DNA from: an uncultured Pseudomonadota bacterium
GTDB taxonomy: Bacteria; Pseudomonadota; Gammaproteobacteria; Methylococcales; Methylomonadaceae
Assembly (NCBI GenBank): GCA_903867225.1
Contig: CAIPQN010000106.1
Location: 36,966 to 100,965 of the forward strand
DNA length: 64,000 nucleotides
Direction of reading: 5' to 3'
This document shows, in pieces, positions 48,990-58,210 of the stretch (positions are counted from its first letter, which is position 1; each line of letters starts with the position of its first letter). The notes below the pieces were generated by a model. That model saw only the letters and a list, made by a program, of their open reading frames with translations. It did no database searches and was not told the DNA's origin. A program made the position numbers and the translations under genes.

Positions 48990-51376
48990 TTTTCACTTTC
49001 TTTGTCGTCATCGTCACTCAATTCAGAAATTTCTTTCAATCGCGCAATCACTCTAAAGTTCAAACTTTCTTCGAGTATATTGCCATCTGCATCGAGCATC
49101 TCGACAATTTCACCCGTCAATAATTCCAATGCTTCATCAACCGTATTCACTGCATAAATCGAAAATAATCCTGCTTCAACCGCATCTAACACGTTTTGTT
49201 TTAACATCAAATTGCGTTTATTTGCCGCTGGAATAATCGCAGCGTGCGAACCGTCTAAACCGCGTGCTTGGCAAAGTCTAAAAAAGCCTTCAATTTTTTC
49301 ATTCGCACCACCAATCGCTTGAACTTCACCATATTGGTTAATCGAACCTGTGACTGCAAAATTTTGTTTAATTGGTACGCACGTCAACGCCGAAATCAAA
49401 CTACACAATTCCGCTAACGACGCGCTATCGCCGTCGATATGCCCATAAGATTGTTCAAGCGCAATGCTGGCAGAAATCGCCAATGGAAATTGTTGCGCGT
49501 AACGATGTCCTAAATAACCTGTCAAAATCATCACGCCTTTTGTGTGCAACGATTGTCCCAATTCGGCTTCGCGTTCAATATCAATAATACCGCGTGAACC
49601 AGGATAAACCGTGGTGCTAATACGAGCTGGTGTACCAAAACTACTGCCGCCCATATCCAAAACCGTCAAACCATTGATTTTTCCAATCTTCGCGCCATCG
49701 GTATCAATCAAAATCGTGCCGTCGAGCATTTCTTCTAAAATAGTTTGTGATACACGCCCGTTGCGATATTCACGCGCATTTAATGCTTCTTCAATTTGAA
49801 TTCTGTCAATGTTTTCACTTTTACTTTTTGTCGCAAATAATTGTGCTTCGCCAATAATTTCTAACGCATCGTTAATACACGCTGAAAAATACTGCTGACT
49901 TTCCGCTAATCGGCAACTGTGCTCAATAAGTCTTTCGATTGCGGCTTGCGTGAGTGGACGTGTTTTCGCATCAGTGGCTTGTTTTTGCATCAATTGCGCG
50001 AAATGTTGCATCGTCGTGGGTGTACGGAGAATCCGATAATCAAAATCCGCCAATACACGAAACGATTCATTAAATTCATCGTCCATCGATTCCAGCAAAT
50101 AATAAATATCACAATTGCCTACCAAAATGATTTTTACATTCAACGGAATTACTTCGGGTTTAAGTGTAATCGTATTCGCACTTTGTTCTGTGTACGGCGA
50201 TTCAATTTCAATGCAACCCGATTTCAATGCACGTTTCAGACCTTCCCAAACAAACGAATAATTCAGCACTTTTTCGGCATCTAAAATTAAATAACCGCCA
50301 TTTGCTTTGTGCAATGCGCCTGCACAAATACGACGATAATGCGGTACAAGCGTCCCTTGATCATTTGCATATTCAACACGTCCAAATAAATTTTGATAAG
50401 TTGGATGCGTTTCATAAATGACAGGCGCACCGCTATCTTGTTTGTAATCAATCAAAATGTTTGGCACATATTGTTCCATAATCAACCGCTTTAACGTGTG
50501 ATCACGTTCAATGGGTTCATTTGTCGAAACAGGCATCAAAAAGTCGTTAATCGTCAAACGTAGATTTTTTTTCACTTCCGATAAATACGTTACAACATCT
50601 TCAATGCTTTCATAACGTGAATTTAGTTCGTCAAATAACGGTTCAATTGCTACGTCGATAGTATCGTTATTAAGCTGTGTCATTGATGCCGCAAGCTCTC
50701 TACGCCACTGAGGTAGTTCTAATAACGCATCACTTAAACAATCTTCTAATTCTTCAATACATTGTTTAAACACGTCCCTATCTTCGCTCGATAACGCAGA
50801 TACTTCATCATCACGCATCGGTTTGTTATCGTATAAAGGCAAGAAATTAAACGTGTCATTTTCAGAAAATAAACCAATGCCTAATTGTCGTGCTTGTTGA
50901 TCAACGCGCTCAGTGGTATCGCGGTAAATGTGAACAAATTGGCGTTCAATTACCGTTTTTTTCTGTTGATAACTAGGATTTTCAAACGCGGCGGGAAATG
51001 TGGCGAGAACATTGGTGATTAAGTTTTCAATCGCTTTACAAAAATCTTGTCCATTTTCAGCAGGTAATTGAATGGCAATCGGCTCACGCGAATTATCAAA
51101 ATTGTCAACATACGCATACGTCGATGGCGCAGGATGACTAGGTGCAAGATTATTTAAATACTGCATTATCATCGACAATCGTCCTGAACCCGTTTCGCCC
51201 ATGACAAAAATGTTATAACCTGAATTCGACATCGCAATGCCAAATTCAAGAGCCGATTGAGCGCGTTCCTGCCCTAAAATGGCTGCTTGTGAATCTAACG
51301 ATGCGGTGAAATCAATCGCACTTAAATCGATTTTAGCTTTTAAGGTTTCAATTGGGAGTTTTAGAGAATCTGTCAT
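48986..51376 (-). CDS. Lon-like ATP-dependent protease (AsrA/YcbZ type)
   Basis: 796 residues. The protease domain (about 565-765) carries the Ser of GDSASLAEL and Lys of GGANEKIEGFF, the Lon Ser-Lys dyad. The N-terminal half has the AAA-like module; its P-loop reads GETGSGRLSM, with Arg where Lys is usual. A long helical insert (about 120-300) follows, then ADFDYRI and a lid region. This matches the family of Pseudomonas AsrA and E. coli YcbZ, proteases linked to stress and ribosome biology. ATP hydrolysis is uncertain because of the altered P-loop. Confidence 0.87.
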   Translation of the reverse strand: MTDSLKLPIETLKAKIDLSAIDFTASLDSQAAILGQERAQSALEFGIAMSNSGYNIFVMGETGSGRLSMIMQYLNNLAPSHPAPSTYAYVDNFDNSREPIAIQLPAENGQDFCKAIENLITNVLATFPAAFENPSYQQKKTVIERQFVHIYRDTTERVDQQARQLGIGLFSENDTFNFLPLYDNKPMRDDEVSALSSEDRDVFKQCIEELEDCLSDALLELPQWRRELAASMTQLNNDTIDVAIEPLFDELNSRYESIEDVVTYLSEVKKNLRLTINDFLMPVSTNEPIERDHTLKRLIMEQYVPNILIDYKQDSGAPVIYETHPTYQNLFGRVEYANDQGTLVPHYRRICAGALHKANGGYLILDAEKVLNYSFVWEGLKRALKSGCIEIESPYTEQSANTITLKPEVIPLNVKIILVGNCDIYYLLESMDDEFNESFRVLADFDYRILRTPTTMQHFAQLMQKQATDAKTRPLTQAAIERLIEHSCRLAESQQYFSACINDALEIIGEAQLFATKSKSENIDRIQIEEALNAREYRNGRVSQTILEEMLDGTILIDTDGAKIGKINGLTVLDMGGSSFGTPARISTTVYPGSRGIIDIEREAELGQSLHTKGVMILTGYLGHRYAQQFPLAISASIALEQSYGHIDGDSASLAELCSLISALTCVPIKQNFAVTGSINQYGEVQAIGGANEKIEGFFRLCQARGLDGSHAAIIPAANKRNLMLKQNVLDAVEAGLFSIYAVNTVDEALELLTGEIVEMLDADGNILEESLNFRVIARLKEISELSDDDDKESEN

Positions 51377-51382
51377 GAATTA

Positions 51383-51697
51383 TTATTTTATGATGAGGCT
51401 ATTGTTGACGGCTTTAACACCTTTGATTGTTCGAGCTAATTGGACAGCACGATCGGCTTCTTTTTGACTATCAATAAAGCCACTTAGTTGAACGGTGCCT
51501 TTATAACTTTTGACGTTAATATCAAGCATTTTCAAACGTGAATCGCCTAAAAATGTAGATTTTATTTTAGTTGTTAAAATAGTGTCGTCGAAATACTCGC
51601 CTGTGCTTTCGTGTTTGGCATTCTCCGCACAACCGACCATTCCGCTCATTAAAAATAGACTTAACAAAAGACGATTGAGAAACTTTAGTGTGTTCAT
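51383..51697 (-). CDS. BON-domain lipoprotein (OsmY-like)
   Basis: 104 residues. The lipobox MVGC gives a lipidated Cys23. A single BON domain follows (about 38-104) with LTTKIKSTFLGDSRLKMLDINVKSYKGTVQLSGF and the VKAVNNSL end. BON domains bind phospholipid or membrane-proximal partners, often under osmotic or envelope stress. It ends 6 nt after the start side of the protease gene on the same strand, so the two may be co-transcribed, BON gene first. Confidence 0.88.
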   Translation of the reverse strand: MNTLKFLNRLLLSLFLMSGMVGCAENAKHESTGEYFDDTILTTKIKSTFLGDSRLKMLDINVKSYKGTVQLSGFIDSQKEADRAVQLARTIKGVKAVNNSLIIK

Positions 51698-51752
51698 AGT
51701 GAATTTAGGTCAAAAGGTTCAAAGTGAAAGTAGGACATATCATAACGGTTTA

Positions 51753-51785
51753 GCCTTTTAGAGGCTATAAAAGGCGTTGGTGCAT
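51753..51785. repeat. Inverted repeat adjoining a 13-mer shared with the MITE-like element
   Basis: GCCTTTTA (51753-51760) and TAAAAGGC (51768-51775) form a perfect 8-bp stem. GGCGTTGGTGCAT (51773-51785) overlaps its end and is identical to the left end of the element at 53275. No matching second end is seen nearby, so this may be a remnant. The rest of the gap 51698-51917 shows no gene. Confidence 0.5.
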
Positions 51786-51917
51786 CAAGGCTTAATACTA
51801 TTGACTTAAGCTGAAGCCACCATAATTTTGCTTTGGTCATCTTTTTATTGCAAAACTAGAATAATTTAAAATAAAACCTATAAAATAGGTCAACTTTAAC
51901 TTACCCCTAAAATCGAC

Positions 51918-53267
51918 ATGAAAAAAATCGAACTTCTCTCGCCAGCGGGAACTATCAGAAATATGCGTTATGCGTTTGCTTATGGTGCGGACGCTGTTTA
52001 TGCAGGACAACCGCGTTACAGTTTGCGTGTCCGAAACAATGATTTTCTGCACGACAATTTACAAATTGGTATCAACGAAGCACATCAACTCGGCAAAAAA
52101 TTTTTTATCGCCGCCAACGTGATTCCGCATAATGCAAAAATCAAAACTTTTATGAAAGACATCGCGCCGATTGTTGCAATGAAACCTGACGCGCTAATTA
52201 TGGCAGATCCTGGTTTGATTATGATGATGCGTGATGCTTATCCTGAAATGCCGATTCATTTGTCCGTGCAAGCAAACACGGTGAATTTTGCCAGCGTGAA
52301 TTTTTGGAAACGCATGGGCGTGGAACGAGTGATTTTGTCGCGGGAATTATCGCTTGATGAAATTGCTGAAATTCGTCAAGAATGCCCCGATACCGAAATT
52401 GAAGTTTTTGTGCATGGCGCGTTGTGTATTGCTTATTCAGGGCGTTGTTTGTTGTCGGGTTATTTCAATCACCGTGATCCAAATCAAGGCACTTGTACGA
52501 ATTCTTGCCGATGGAAATACGATACAAAACCTGCCGAAGAAAATGCTGAAGGCGATTTGATTTTACCCGCTGAAAATGGCGAAGTTTTATCCATGAGCGA
52601 CATTAGCAACGCAAGTTGTGGCGGCGCAGAACGTCATCCGTTAGCAGACAAAGTTTATTTTCTCGAAGAAGAAGGACGCAAAGGCGAATTATTACCTGTG
52701 ATGGAAGACGAAAACGGCACTTACATCATGAATTCTAAAGATTTACGCGCCATCGAACACGTTCAACGATTGGTTGAAATCGGTGTAGACAGTTTAAAAA
52801 TCGAAGGTCGTACCAAATCACATTATTACGTTGCTCGCACCGCACAAACGTATCGTCAAGCGATAGACGACGCGCTTGCGGGACGTGAATTTAATCCCGA
52901 ATCGCTGGGTGTTTTAGAAAATTTGGCGAATCGTGGTTATACAGACGGTTTTTATCAACGTCATCACACGCACGAACAACAAAATTATTTGACGGGTTAC
53001 TCTAAAAGCCATCAACAACAGTTTTGCGGTGAAATTCGCGAATACGATAAAGAAACAGGTTTGGCAACGATCGATGCGAAAAATAAATTTGCGGTTGGGG
53101 ATAAAATCGAATTGATTTTGCCCGTTGGGAATCAAGATTTGGTGATTGAACGCATGGAAAATATGTACGGACAAGAAATACAAGAAGCGAGCGGAGGCGG
53201 GTATGAAGTGAAAATTCCATTGCCTGAAATGACTGCGAATTATGGTTTAATTTCGCGGTACATTTAA
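51918..53267 (+). CDS. trhP: U32 family protein TrhP/YegQ (tRNA U34 hydroxylation)
   Basis: 449 residues. The start ELLSPAGTIRNMRYAFAYGADAVYAG is the U32 signature (about 4-29). The cysteine set is in CIAYSGRCLLSGYF (about 169-182) and GTCTNSCRWKY (about 190-200), proposed to hold a cluster or metal. The PF12392-type C-terminal part follows. E. coli TrhP (YegQ) makes 5-hydroxyuridine at tRNA position 34 from prephenate. Older annotations call it a peptidase. Confidence 0.9.
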   Translation: MKKIELLSPAGTIRNMRYAFAYGADAVYAGQPRYSLRVRNNDFLHDNLQIGINEAHQLGKKFFIAANVIPHNAKIKTFMKDIAPIVAMKPDALIMADPGLIMMMRDAYPEMPIHLSVQANTVNFASVNFWKRMGVERVILSRELSLDEIAEIRQECPDTEIEVFVHGALCIAYSGRCLLSGYFNHRDPNQGTCTNSCRWKYDTKPAEENAEGDLILPAENGEVLSMSDISNASCGGAERHPLADKVYFLEEEGRKGELLPVMEDENGTYIMNSKDLRAIEHVQRLVEIGVDSLKIEGRTKSHYYVARTAQTYRQAIDDALAGREFNPESLGVLENLANRGYTDGFYQRHHTHEQQNYLTGYSKSHQQQFCGEIREYDKETGLATIDAKNKFAVGDKIELILPVGNQDLVIERMENMYGQEIQEASGGGYEVKIPLPEMTANYGLISRYI

Positions 53268-53274
53268 CTTGATT

Positions 53275-53374
53275 GGCGTTGGTGCATAAATAGAAAAATT
53301 TTAAATCAAAATAGTTATTTCTTTTAGATGTGTCAAAAATTGATTCTTAATAATTTTATTTATGCGCCAACGTC
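53275..53374. mobile_element. MITE-like 100-bp element with IS5/IS903-like ends
   Basis: The left end GGCGTTGGTGCATAAATA (53275-53292) and the reverse complement of the right end GACGTTGGCGCATAAATA (53357-53374) differ at two of 18 positions. Similarity continues inward (AAAATT and ATCA blocks), so the whole element can fold on itself. The ends resemble the GGCTTTGTTG(C/A)ATAAAT ends of IS903-group IS5 elements as I remember them. It has no coding capacity. I see no clear target duplication. Confidence 0.6.
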
Positions 53375-53415
53375 CAGATTAGTCTCAATCGATTCCAAAT
53401 TTTTAGAGAGTTTAA

Positions 53416-54165
53416 ATGTTTCGTTATTTTCCCCCGCAAAAAAATCTTCATCCTCATAACTATCGTGATTATTACATTGCTGCATTTACATTTTTTTGTG
53501 TTGCGGTGTGTTTAATTACCGATGCCGATGCGACATTGGAAAAACAAAACGCTTTAGGTGTAAGCGGTTGGGTATTTTTAATCGGTTGGTTACTCGGTGA
53601 AAACAAAGAAATTCGCGTCCAAGTCTTAATTGCGGTGTTATTCGCAACGATTGGTGAACACTTCGCATCGCCGTTTATGGGTGGATATACATATCGTTTT
53701 CATAATGTTCCCGCTTATGTTCCTGCGGGTCACGGCATGGTTTATTTAACTGCCGTGGCATTGGGACGTTCTGGTTTATTTGTACGATATGCACGGCAAA
53801 TTGCCTATTTTGTCGTTGCAGTTTGTGGCGCGTGGTCATTGTGGGGAATTACATTTGCGACACAAGGCGATTTTGTCGGGGCGTTATTGTTTGTAATTTT
53901 TCTGCTTTATTTGTTCAAAGGACGTTCGCCGCTGGTTTATTTAGCGGCATTTTTTATTACGACTTGGTTGGAACTTATCGGCACAGCAGTTGGAACGTGG
54001 CAATGGGCAGCTATTGACCCCGTTTTAGGTTTACCACAAGGCAATCCGCCAAGTGGTGTCGCTGCGTGGTATTGTCTTGTTGATGCGGTTGCAATGGGCG
54101 GTTCTGCTCCCGTAATGCGTGCAGCGAAACGAACACGGGATTTCTTGTTGCGTTATTTACAATAA
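53416..54165 (+). CDS. Integral membrane protein of unknown function
   Basis: 249 residues, about seven hydrophobic segments (near 25-40, 50-62, 70-82, 105-115, 130-150, 155-175, 180-200). Conserved-looking polar motifs lie between helices: GEHFASPFMGGYTYRF (about 77-92), NVPAYVPAGHG, ELIGTAVGTWQW (about 186-197) and NPPSGVAAWY. Paired Glu/His and aromatic motifs in membrane loops suggest an enzyme or cofactor site, and the general look recalls CruF-type carotenoid proteins, but I cannot assign it. It lies just downstream of the MITE-like element and overlaps rng by 9 nt at the 3' ends. Confidence 0.7.
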   Translation: MFRYFPPQKNLHPHNYRDYYIAAFTFFCVAVCLITDADATLEKQNALGVSGWVFLIGWLLGENKEIRVQVLIAVLFATIGEHFASPFMGGYTYRFHNVPAYVPAGHGMVYLTAVALGRSGLFVRYARQIAYFVVAVCGAWSLWGITFATQGDFVGALLFVIFLLYLFKGRSPLVYLAAFFITTWLELIGTAVGTWQWAAIDPVLGLPQGNPPSGVAAWYCLVDAVAMGGSAPVMRAAKRTRDFLLRYLQ

Positions 54166-55611
54166 AACCACGTCATATTGTTCTTGGTTGTAGCCTGATT
54201 CGGAGCGAAATTTAATTTGAACACTTAAAAACGTTTCTAAATCTGAAAGCATATCGGCTTTTTCATCAAGTAATAATTCAACGACTTCATTCGATGCCAA
54301 TACTAAAATTTGCTGCACTTTGTATTGTCTAACTTCGCGAATAATTTCTCGAAAAATCTCTAAACAAATTGATTCAGCCGTTTTCAAAACTCCTCGCCCA
54401 CCACACGCGCAACAAGGTTCACATAAAATATGTTCCAAACTTTCGCGTGTGCGTTTGCGCGTCATTTCCACCAAACCTAAAACAGATACTTCGGTAATTT
54501 TAGTTTTCGCGTGATCTTTTTCTAAATGTCGATTTAATGCCTGCAACACTTGCTGTCTGTGTTCTTCGCCTTTCATGTCGATAAAATCAATGATGATAAT
54601 ACCGCCCAAATTTCGCAACCGTAATTGTCGAGCAATCGCTTGCGCGGCTTCTAAATTAGTTTTGAAAATAGTTTCTTCTAAATTTCGACCACCTACATAA
54701 CCGCCCGTATTGACATCAACCGTCGTCATTGATTCGGTTTGGTCAAAAATCAAATATCCGCCCGATTTAAGTTTTACTTTGCGAGCTAAGGCTTTTTCAA
54801 TTTCGTCTTCAACGCTGTAAATATCAAAAACAGGACAATCACCTGCGTAATGTTCAATCACTGGAATAATTTCCGGGGCAAAAATTTCAGCAAATTCGAC
54901 TAATTTCACATACGTTTCTTTGGAATCCACGCGAATCCGTTCAATGCCTTCGCGGTACAAATCACGCAAGGTACGAATACTGAGCGGTAAATCTTTATGA
55001 ATGAATTGTTTGGCTGCTGCTGTGGCAATTTTCGCACTAATGGATTCCCATAATTTCAGCAAAAATTCCATGTCTGCTAATAAAACTGTTTCTTCAACCG
55101 ATTCAGCCGCTGTTCTTGCAATAAATCCTCCGCAATTATTGGCTTGTTTGAATTGCTCTAAACACGTTTTTAAACGGGTACGTTCTTGGACACATTCAAT
55201 ACGTTGCGAAATACCTGTATTCATTGAATACGGCATATAAACTTGATAACGCGATGGAATCGAAAGATCCATCGTTAAACGTGCGCCTTTACTACCAAGT
55301 GGATCTTTAAAGACTTGAACAACGATATGCTGCCCTTCACGCAAATAATGTTCGATATTCGCAGAACCTTTCTTTTCCAATTCTCGTGGACACAAATCAG
55401 ACAAATGCAAAAATGCAGAGCGCGGCAAACCAATATCAACAAACGCTGCCTGCATTCCTGGTAATACACGACAAACTTCGCCTTTGTAAATGTTGCCAAC
55501 CAATCCAATCTTGCAACTGCGCTCAATAATTAACTCTTGCAATACGCCATTTTCAATTACTGCAACACGAGTTTCTGGCGGTGTGACGTTAATTAAAATT
55601 TCTTCACTCAT
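54157..55611 (-). CDS. rng: Ribonuclease G
   Basis: 484 residues. Order: N-terminal S1 domain (about 35-125, GNIYKGEVCRVLPGMQAAFVDIG), 5'-sensor and RNase H-like parts, then the DNase I-like catalytic part with Asp in TVDVNTGGYVGGRN (about 290-303) and IIIDFIDM (about 335-342). The Zn-link region reads CEPCCACGGRG (about 395-405). It lacks the long RNase E scaffold tail. It matures 16S rRNA 5' ends and decays mRNAs. Its start overlaps maf by 4 nt. Confidence 0.95.
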   Translation of the reverse strand: MSEEILINVTPPETRVAVIENGVLQELIIERSCKIGLVGNIYKGEVCRVLPGMQAAFVDIGLPRSAFLHLSDLCPRELEKKGSANIEHYLREGQHIVVQVFKDPLGSKGARLTMDLSIPSRYQVYMPYSMNTGISQRIECVQERTRLKTCLEQFKQANNCGGFIARTAAESVEETVLLADMEFLLKLWESISAKIATAAAKQFIHKDLPLSIRTLRDLYREGIERIRVDSKETYVKLVEFAEIFAPEIIPVIEHYAGDCPVFDIYSVEDEIEKALARKVKLKSGGYLIFDQTESMTTVDVNTGGYVGGRNLEETIFKTNLEAAQAIARQLRLRNLGGIIIIDFIDMKGEEHRQQVLQALNRHLEKDHAKTKITEVSVLGLVEMTRKRTRESLEHILCEPCCACGGRGVLKTAESICLEIFREIIREVRQYKVQQILVLASNEVVELLLDEKADMLSDLETFLSVQIKFRSESGYNQEQYDVVLL

Positions 55612-56180
55612 GTGAGTAACTCGATGCCTTCTTGGGCTAATAATTGTGCAGTTTCAAAAAGTGGCAAGCCCATGACACCAGAAAAACTGCCGTTAATTCG
55701 TTCAATAAATAAGCTACCTATACCTTGAATCGCATAACTTCCTGCTTTGTCGATAGGTTCGCCGCTTTGCCAATACGCGAGAATTTCGGCTTCAGATAAT
55801 TTTTTAAATGTTACCTCAGTCACACTTAACGCATGGTGTTGTTTGTTTCCAAATAAAGAAATGGCTGTAAATACTTGATGTGTATTGCCAGATAGTTGGT
55901 GCAACATGGAGAATGCTTCGTTTTGATTTTGTGGTTTCCCCATAATTTGATTGCCTAAAACGACAGTCGTATCGGCGGCAAGCACTGGCAACTCAGAATT
56001 AAATTTTTGGACACACGCTGCGGCTTTTTCTGCGGCTAAACGTTGAACATAATTTGTTGGTGATTCGTTAAATAATGGCGTTTCATCTATATCGACGATT
56101 TGCACAATGTGCCGCATATTGATTTGATTTAGTAGCTCTTGGCGGCGTGGAGAAGCAGAAGCGAGAATAATTTTGGGCAT
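55608..56180 (-). CDS. maf: Maf-family nucleotide pyrophosphatase (YhdE type)
   Basis: 190 residues. LASASPRRQELLNQI (about 6-20) is the family opening; VLAADTTVVLGNQIMGKP and the QIxG loop AGSYAIQGIGSLFIERINGSFSGVMGLPL follow. Together with the rng neighbour this points to the YhdE group (dTTP/UTP pyrophosphatase) that trims non-canonical or excess nucleotides. It overlaps rng by 4 nt. Confidence 0.93.
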   Translation of the reverse strand: MPKIILASASPRRQELLNQINMRHIVQIVDIDETPLFNESPTNYVQRLAAEKAAACVQKFNSELPVLAADTTVVLGNQIMGKPQNQNEAFSMLHQLSGNTHQVFTAISLFGNKQHHALSVTEVTFKKLSEAEILAYWQSGEPIDKAGSYAIQGIGSLFIERINGSFSGVMGLPLFETAQLLAQEGIELLT

Positions 56181-56285
56181 AAAGTGCCTGAGTTAAAAGT
56201 TAAATTGAACGATATATTTAAGTGAATTTATAAAGCGATTTAACGGAATTTAATCGTTTAAAAATTCAATTTTAAATTTATGGTT

Positions 56286-56313
56286 TTGACACGACACCTA
56301 AATTCGTGATAAA
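56286..56313 (+). promoter_or_regulatory. Putative promoter of the 62-residue membrane protein gene
   Basis: A perfect TTGACA (56286-56291) lies 16 nt before GATAAA (56308-56313). The transcript would begin near 56320 with two small hairpins: GTCGT/ACGAC (56322-56337) and CTCTT/AAGAG (56338-56353). These are followed by an AT-rich stretch and GAGG before the start. Confidence 0.55.
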
Positions 56314-56389
56314 AATATGCCGTCGTTTTAGGACGACCTCTTCGAAGAAAGAGACAAAAATTATTATAATAACTATTGAGGATTTAACC

Positions 56390-56578
56390 ATGTCTGACAC
56401 ACAAGAAAAAGATTATTTTTGGTTCTACATCGGCGGTTTGATTGCAACAACTATCGTTTTAGTTTTAATGTTGAAATCTGATGAAACTAAACATTTAGCG
56501 AGCGGTGCAGTTGCACAAAGCCAAGCAGAAGTTTTCCAAAAAATCGAAAACAAACATTCAAACAACAGAACTCAATAA
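56390..56578 (+). CDS. Small single-span membrane protein, unknown function
   Basis: 62 residues from the ATG at 56390, with GAGG 8 nt upstream; a longer in-frame start at 56306 would lie before the predicted transcript start. One helix at about residues 11-28 (FYIGGLIATTIVLVLMLK) follows an acidic N-terminus. The tail is polar, Gln/Asn/Lys-rich (SQAEVFQKIENKHSNNRTQ). It has its own consensus promoter, a structured leader and a long terminator hairpin, so it looks like an independent, well-expressed gene. I do not recognise the family. Confidence 0.7.
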   Translation: MSDTQEKDYFWFYIGGLIATTIVLVLMLKSDETKHLASGAVAQSQAEVFQKIENKHSNNRTQ

Positions 56579-56608
56579 TTTTTAATTAAGAGTTATTTGT
56601 TGTGACTT

Positions 56609-56642
56609 TAGCCCGACTTTTGAATAATCAAAAGTCGGGCTA
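56609..56642. terminator. 15-bp perfect terminator hairpin
   Basis: TAGCCCGACTTTTGA (56609-56623), loop ATAA, TCAAAAGTCGGGCTA (56628-56642): no mismatch. It lies between the convergent 62-aa gene and lpxD and can serve both strands. Confidence 0.8.
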
Positions 56643-56650
56643 AGTTGTTT

Positions 56651-57694
56651 TTAGGCTTTAGAATTTTCCAATTCAACGACACGTTCTTCTAATCGTTTAA
56701 TCGTTTTTAATAAATCAGGCAACTGACTGATTGCTACTTGTTCACGATATGCCACTCGTTTTTCTTTTGCTGGACTACCAAAAACTTGCGTTTTCGGTGC
56801 AACATCATTCGCCACACCTGCCCGCGCCATCACGACAGCACCCTGTCCAATTTTCACATGATCTGCAATCCCCGCACTACCCGCCAAAATCGCATAATTT
56901 TCAATCGTACATGAACCTGAAATTCCTGTTTGACCACATACAATGACGTGTTGACCAATTTTATTGTTGTGTCCAATTTGAACCAAATTATCAATTTTGC
57001 TGCCCGAACCAATCACTGTACTGCCCAACGCGCCACGATCAACGCAAGTATTCGCACCAATTTCGACATTATCCCCAATCACCACATTCCCAATTTGTGG
57101 CACTTTAACGTGTTGTCCATTGCGAAATTTATAGCCAAAACCATCTGCGCCAATAATCGCGCCTGAATAAATAATGACGTTGTCACCGATTTCACAATCG
57201 TCATAAATCACCGCATACGGATAAATTCGGCAGTTTTTACCTATTTTGACATTTTGCCCCAAATAAACACCCGCTAAAATTTCGCTATTCTCGCCAATTT
57301 CTACTCCATCATTTATCACAACAAACGCCCCAACGTGGCAATTTTGATGAATTACTGCATTTTTAGAAATGACAGCTTGCGCTGAAATCGTTGCGGAATA
57401 ATTTGTATTTGGATGCAGCAAAGTGACTGCTTTTACAAATGCCATTTCAGGATCAGAACAACGTAATAAAACCAAAGCGTCGGGAACATTATCAACGTCA
57501 AAATCATTCGCAATAAAACACGCAGAAGCCTGTGATGTTTGCAAATGGTGACGATAACGAACCTGCGTTAGTTGCGTTACTTGCCCAATTTTCGCGTTGG
57601 TTATGTCATTGGCAGCGATAATTATTTGTTCAGCATTATCACCTTCAATCGTCGCGCCACAAGCGTTTGCTAGTTCATAAATCGTCATTGCCAT
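56651..57694 (-). CDS. lpxD: UDP-3-O-acylglucosamine N-acyltransferase LpxD
   Basis: 347 residues. An N-terminal uridine-binding domain (about 1-100) is followed by hexapeptide repeats of a left-handed helix (about 105-310). It includes GADGFGYKF, the catalytic His in [10 protein letters not shown] (about residue 241) and ISGSC, ending in a C-terminal helix. It adds the second 3-hydroxyacyl chain in lipid A synthesis. It is not in the usual bamA-lpxD-fabZ-lpxA cluster but 24 nt after moaC. Confidence 0.96.
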   Translation of the reverse strand: MAMTIYELANACGATIEGDNAEQIIIAANDITNAKIGQVTQLTQVRYRHHLQTSQASACFIANDFDVDNVPDALVLLRCSDPEMAFVKAVTLLHPNTNYSATISAQAVISKNAVIHQNCHVGAFVVINDGVEIGENSEILAGVYLGQNVKIGKNCRIYPYAVIYDDCEIGDNVIIYSGAIIGADGFGYKFRNGQHVKVPQIGNVVIGDNVEIGANTCVDRGALGSTVIGSGSKIDNLVQIGHNNKIGQHVIVCGQTGISGSCTIENYAILAGSAGIADHVKIGQGAVVMARAGVANDVAPKTQVFGSPAKEKRVAYREQVAISQLPDLLKTIKRLEERVVELENSKA

Positions 57695-57718
57695 ATTAGT
57701 TTCTCTGTGATTTTTAAG

Positions 57719-58210
57719 TTAAATCGCGTCGTTTACGCGCCAATGTCCCGATTTTCCACCCGATTTTTCGAGTAATCGCACGCTGTTAATTTCCATACTG
57801 CGATCAACCGCTTTACACATATCGTAAATCGTTAACAACGCGATTTGCGTCGCAGTTAAGGCTTCCATTTCGACTCCTGTTTGTCCGTATGTCTTGGCAG
57901 TAGTTTGACAACGAATGCGCTGATTTTCAGGTTCGGGCGTGAGGATAATTTCAACGTGTGTTAAAGGTAACGGATGACACAATGGAATCAAATCAGCGGT
58001 GCGTTTACTCGCCATAATTCCTGCAATTCTAGCAATTCCAAGCACATCACCTTTTTTATGTCCGCCGTGTAAAATGAGTTCTAATGTTGCGGGTTTTAAT
58101 GAAATAAAACCTTCCGTAATAGCGATGCGATTAGTGAAATCTTTATCACCGACATCAACCATGTGAGCATCACCAGCGGCATTGAAATGGGTAAATTGTG
58201 TCGTTTCCAT
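57719..58210 (-). CDS. moaC: Cyclic pyranopterin monophosphate synthase MoaC
   Basis: 163 residues. [20 protein letters not shown] (about 51-70), [14 protein letters not shown] and [12 protein letters not shown], then YDMCKAVDR, are the family signatures including the catalytic Lys and Asp-rich end. It makes cPMP in molybdopterin synthesis, acting after MoaA. No other moa gene is present. It lies directly after a methyltransferase gene with no gap. Confidence 0.96.
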   Translation of the reverse strand: METTQFTHFNAAGDAHMVDVGDKDFTNRIAITEGFISLKPATLELILHGGHKKGDVLGIARIAGIMASKRTADLIPLCHPLPLTHVEIILTPEPENQRIRCQTTAKTYGQTGVEMEALTATQIALLTIYDMCKAVDRSMEINSVRLLEKSGGKSGHWRVNDAI

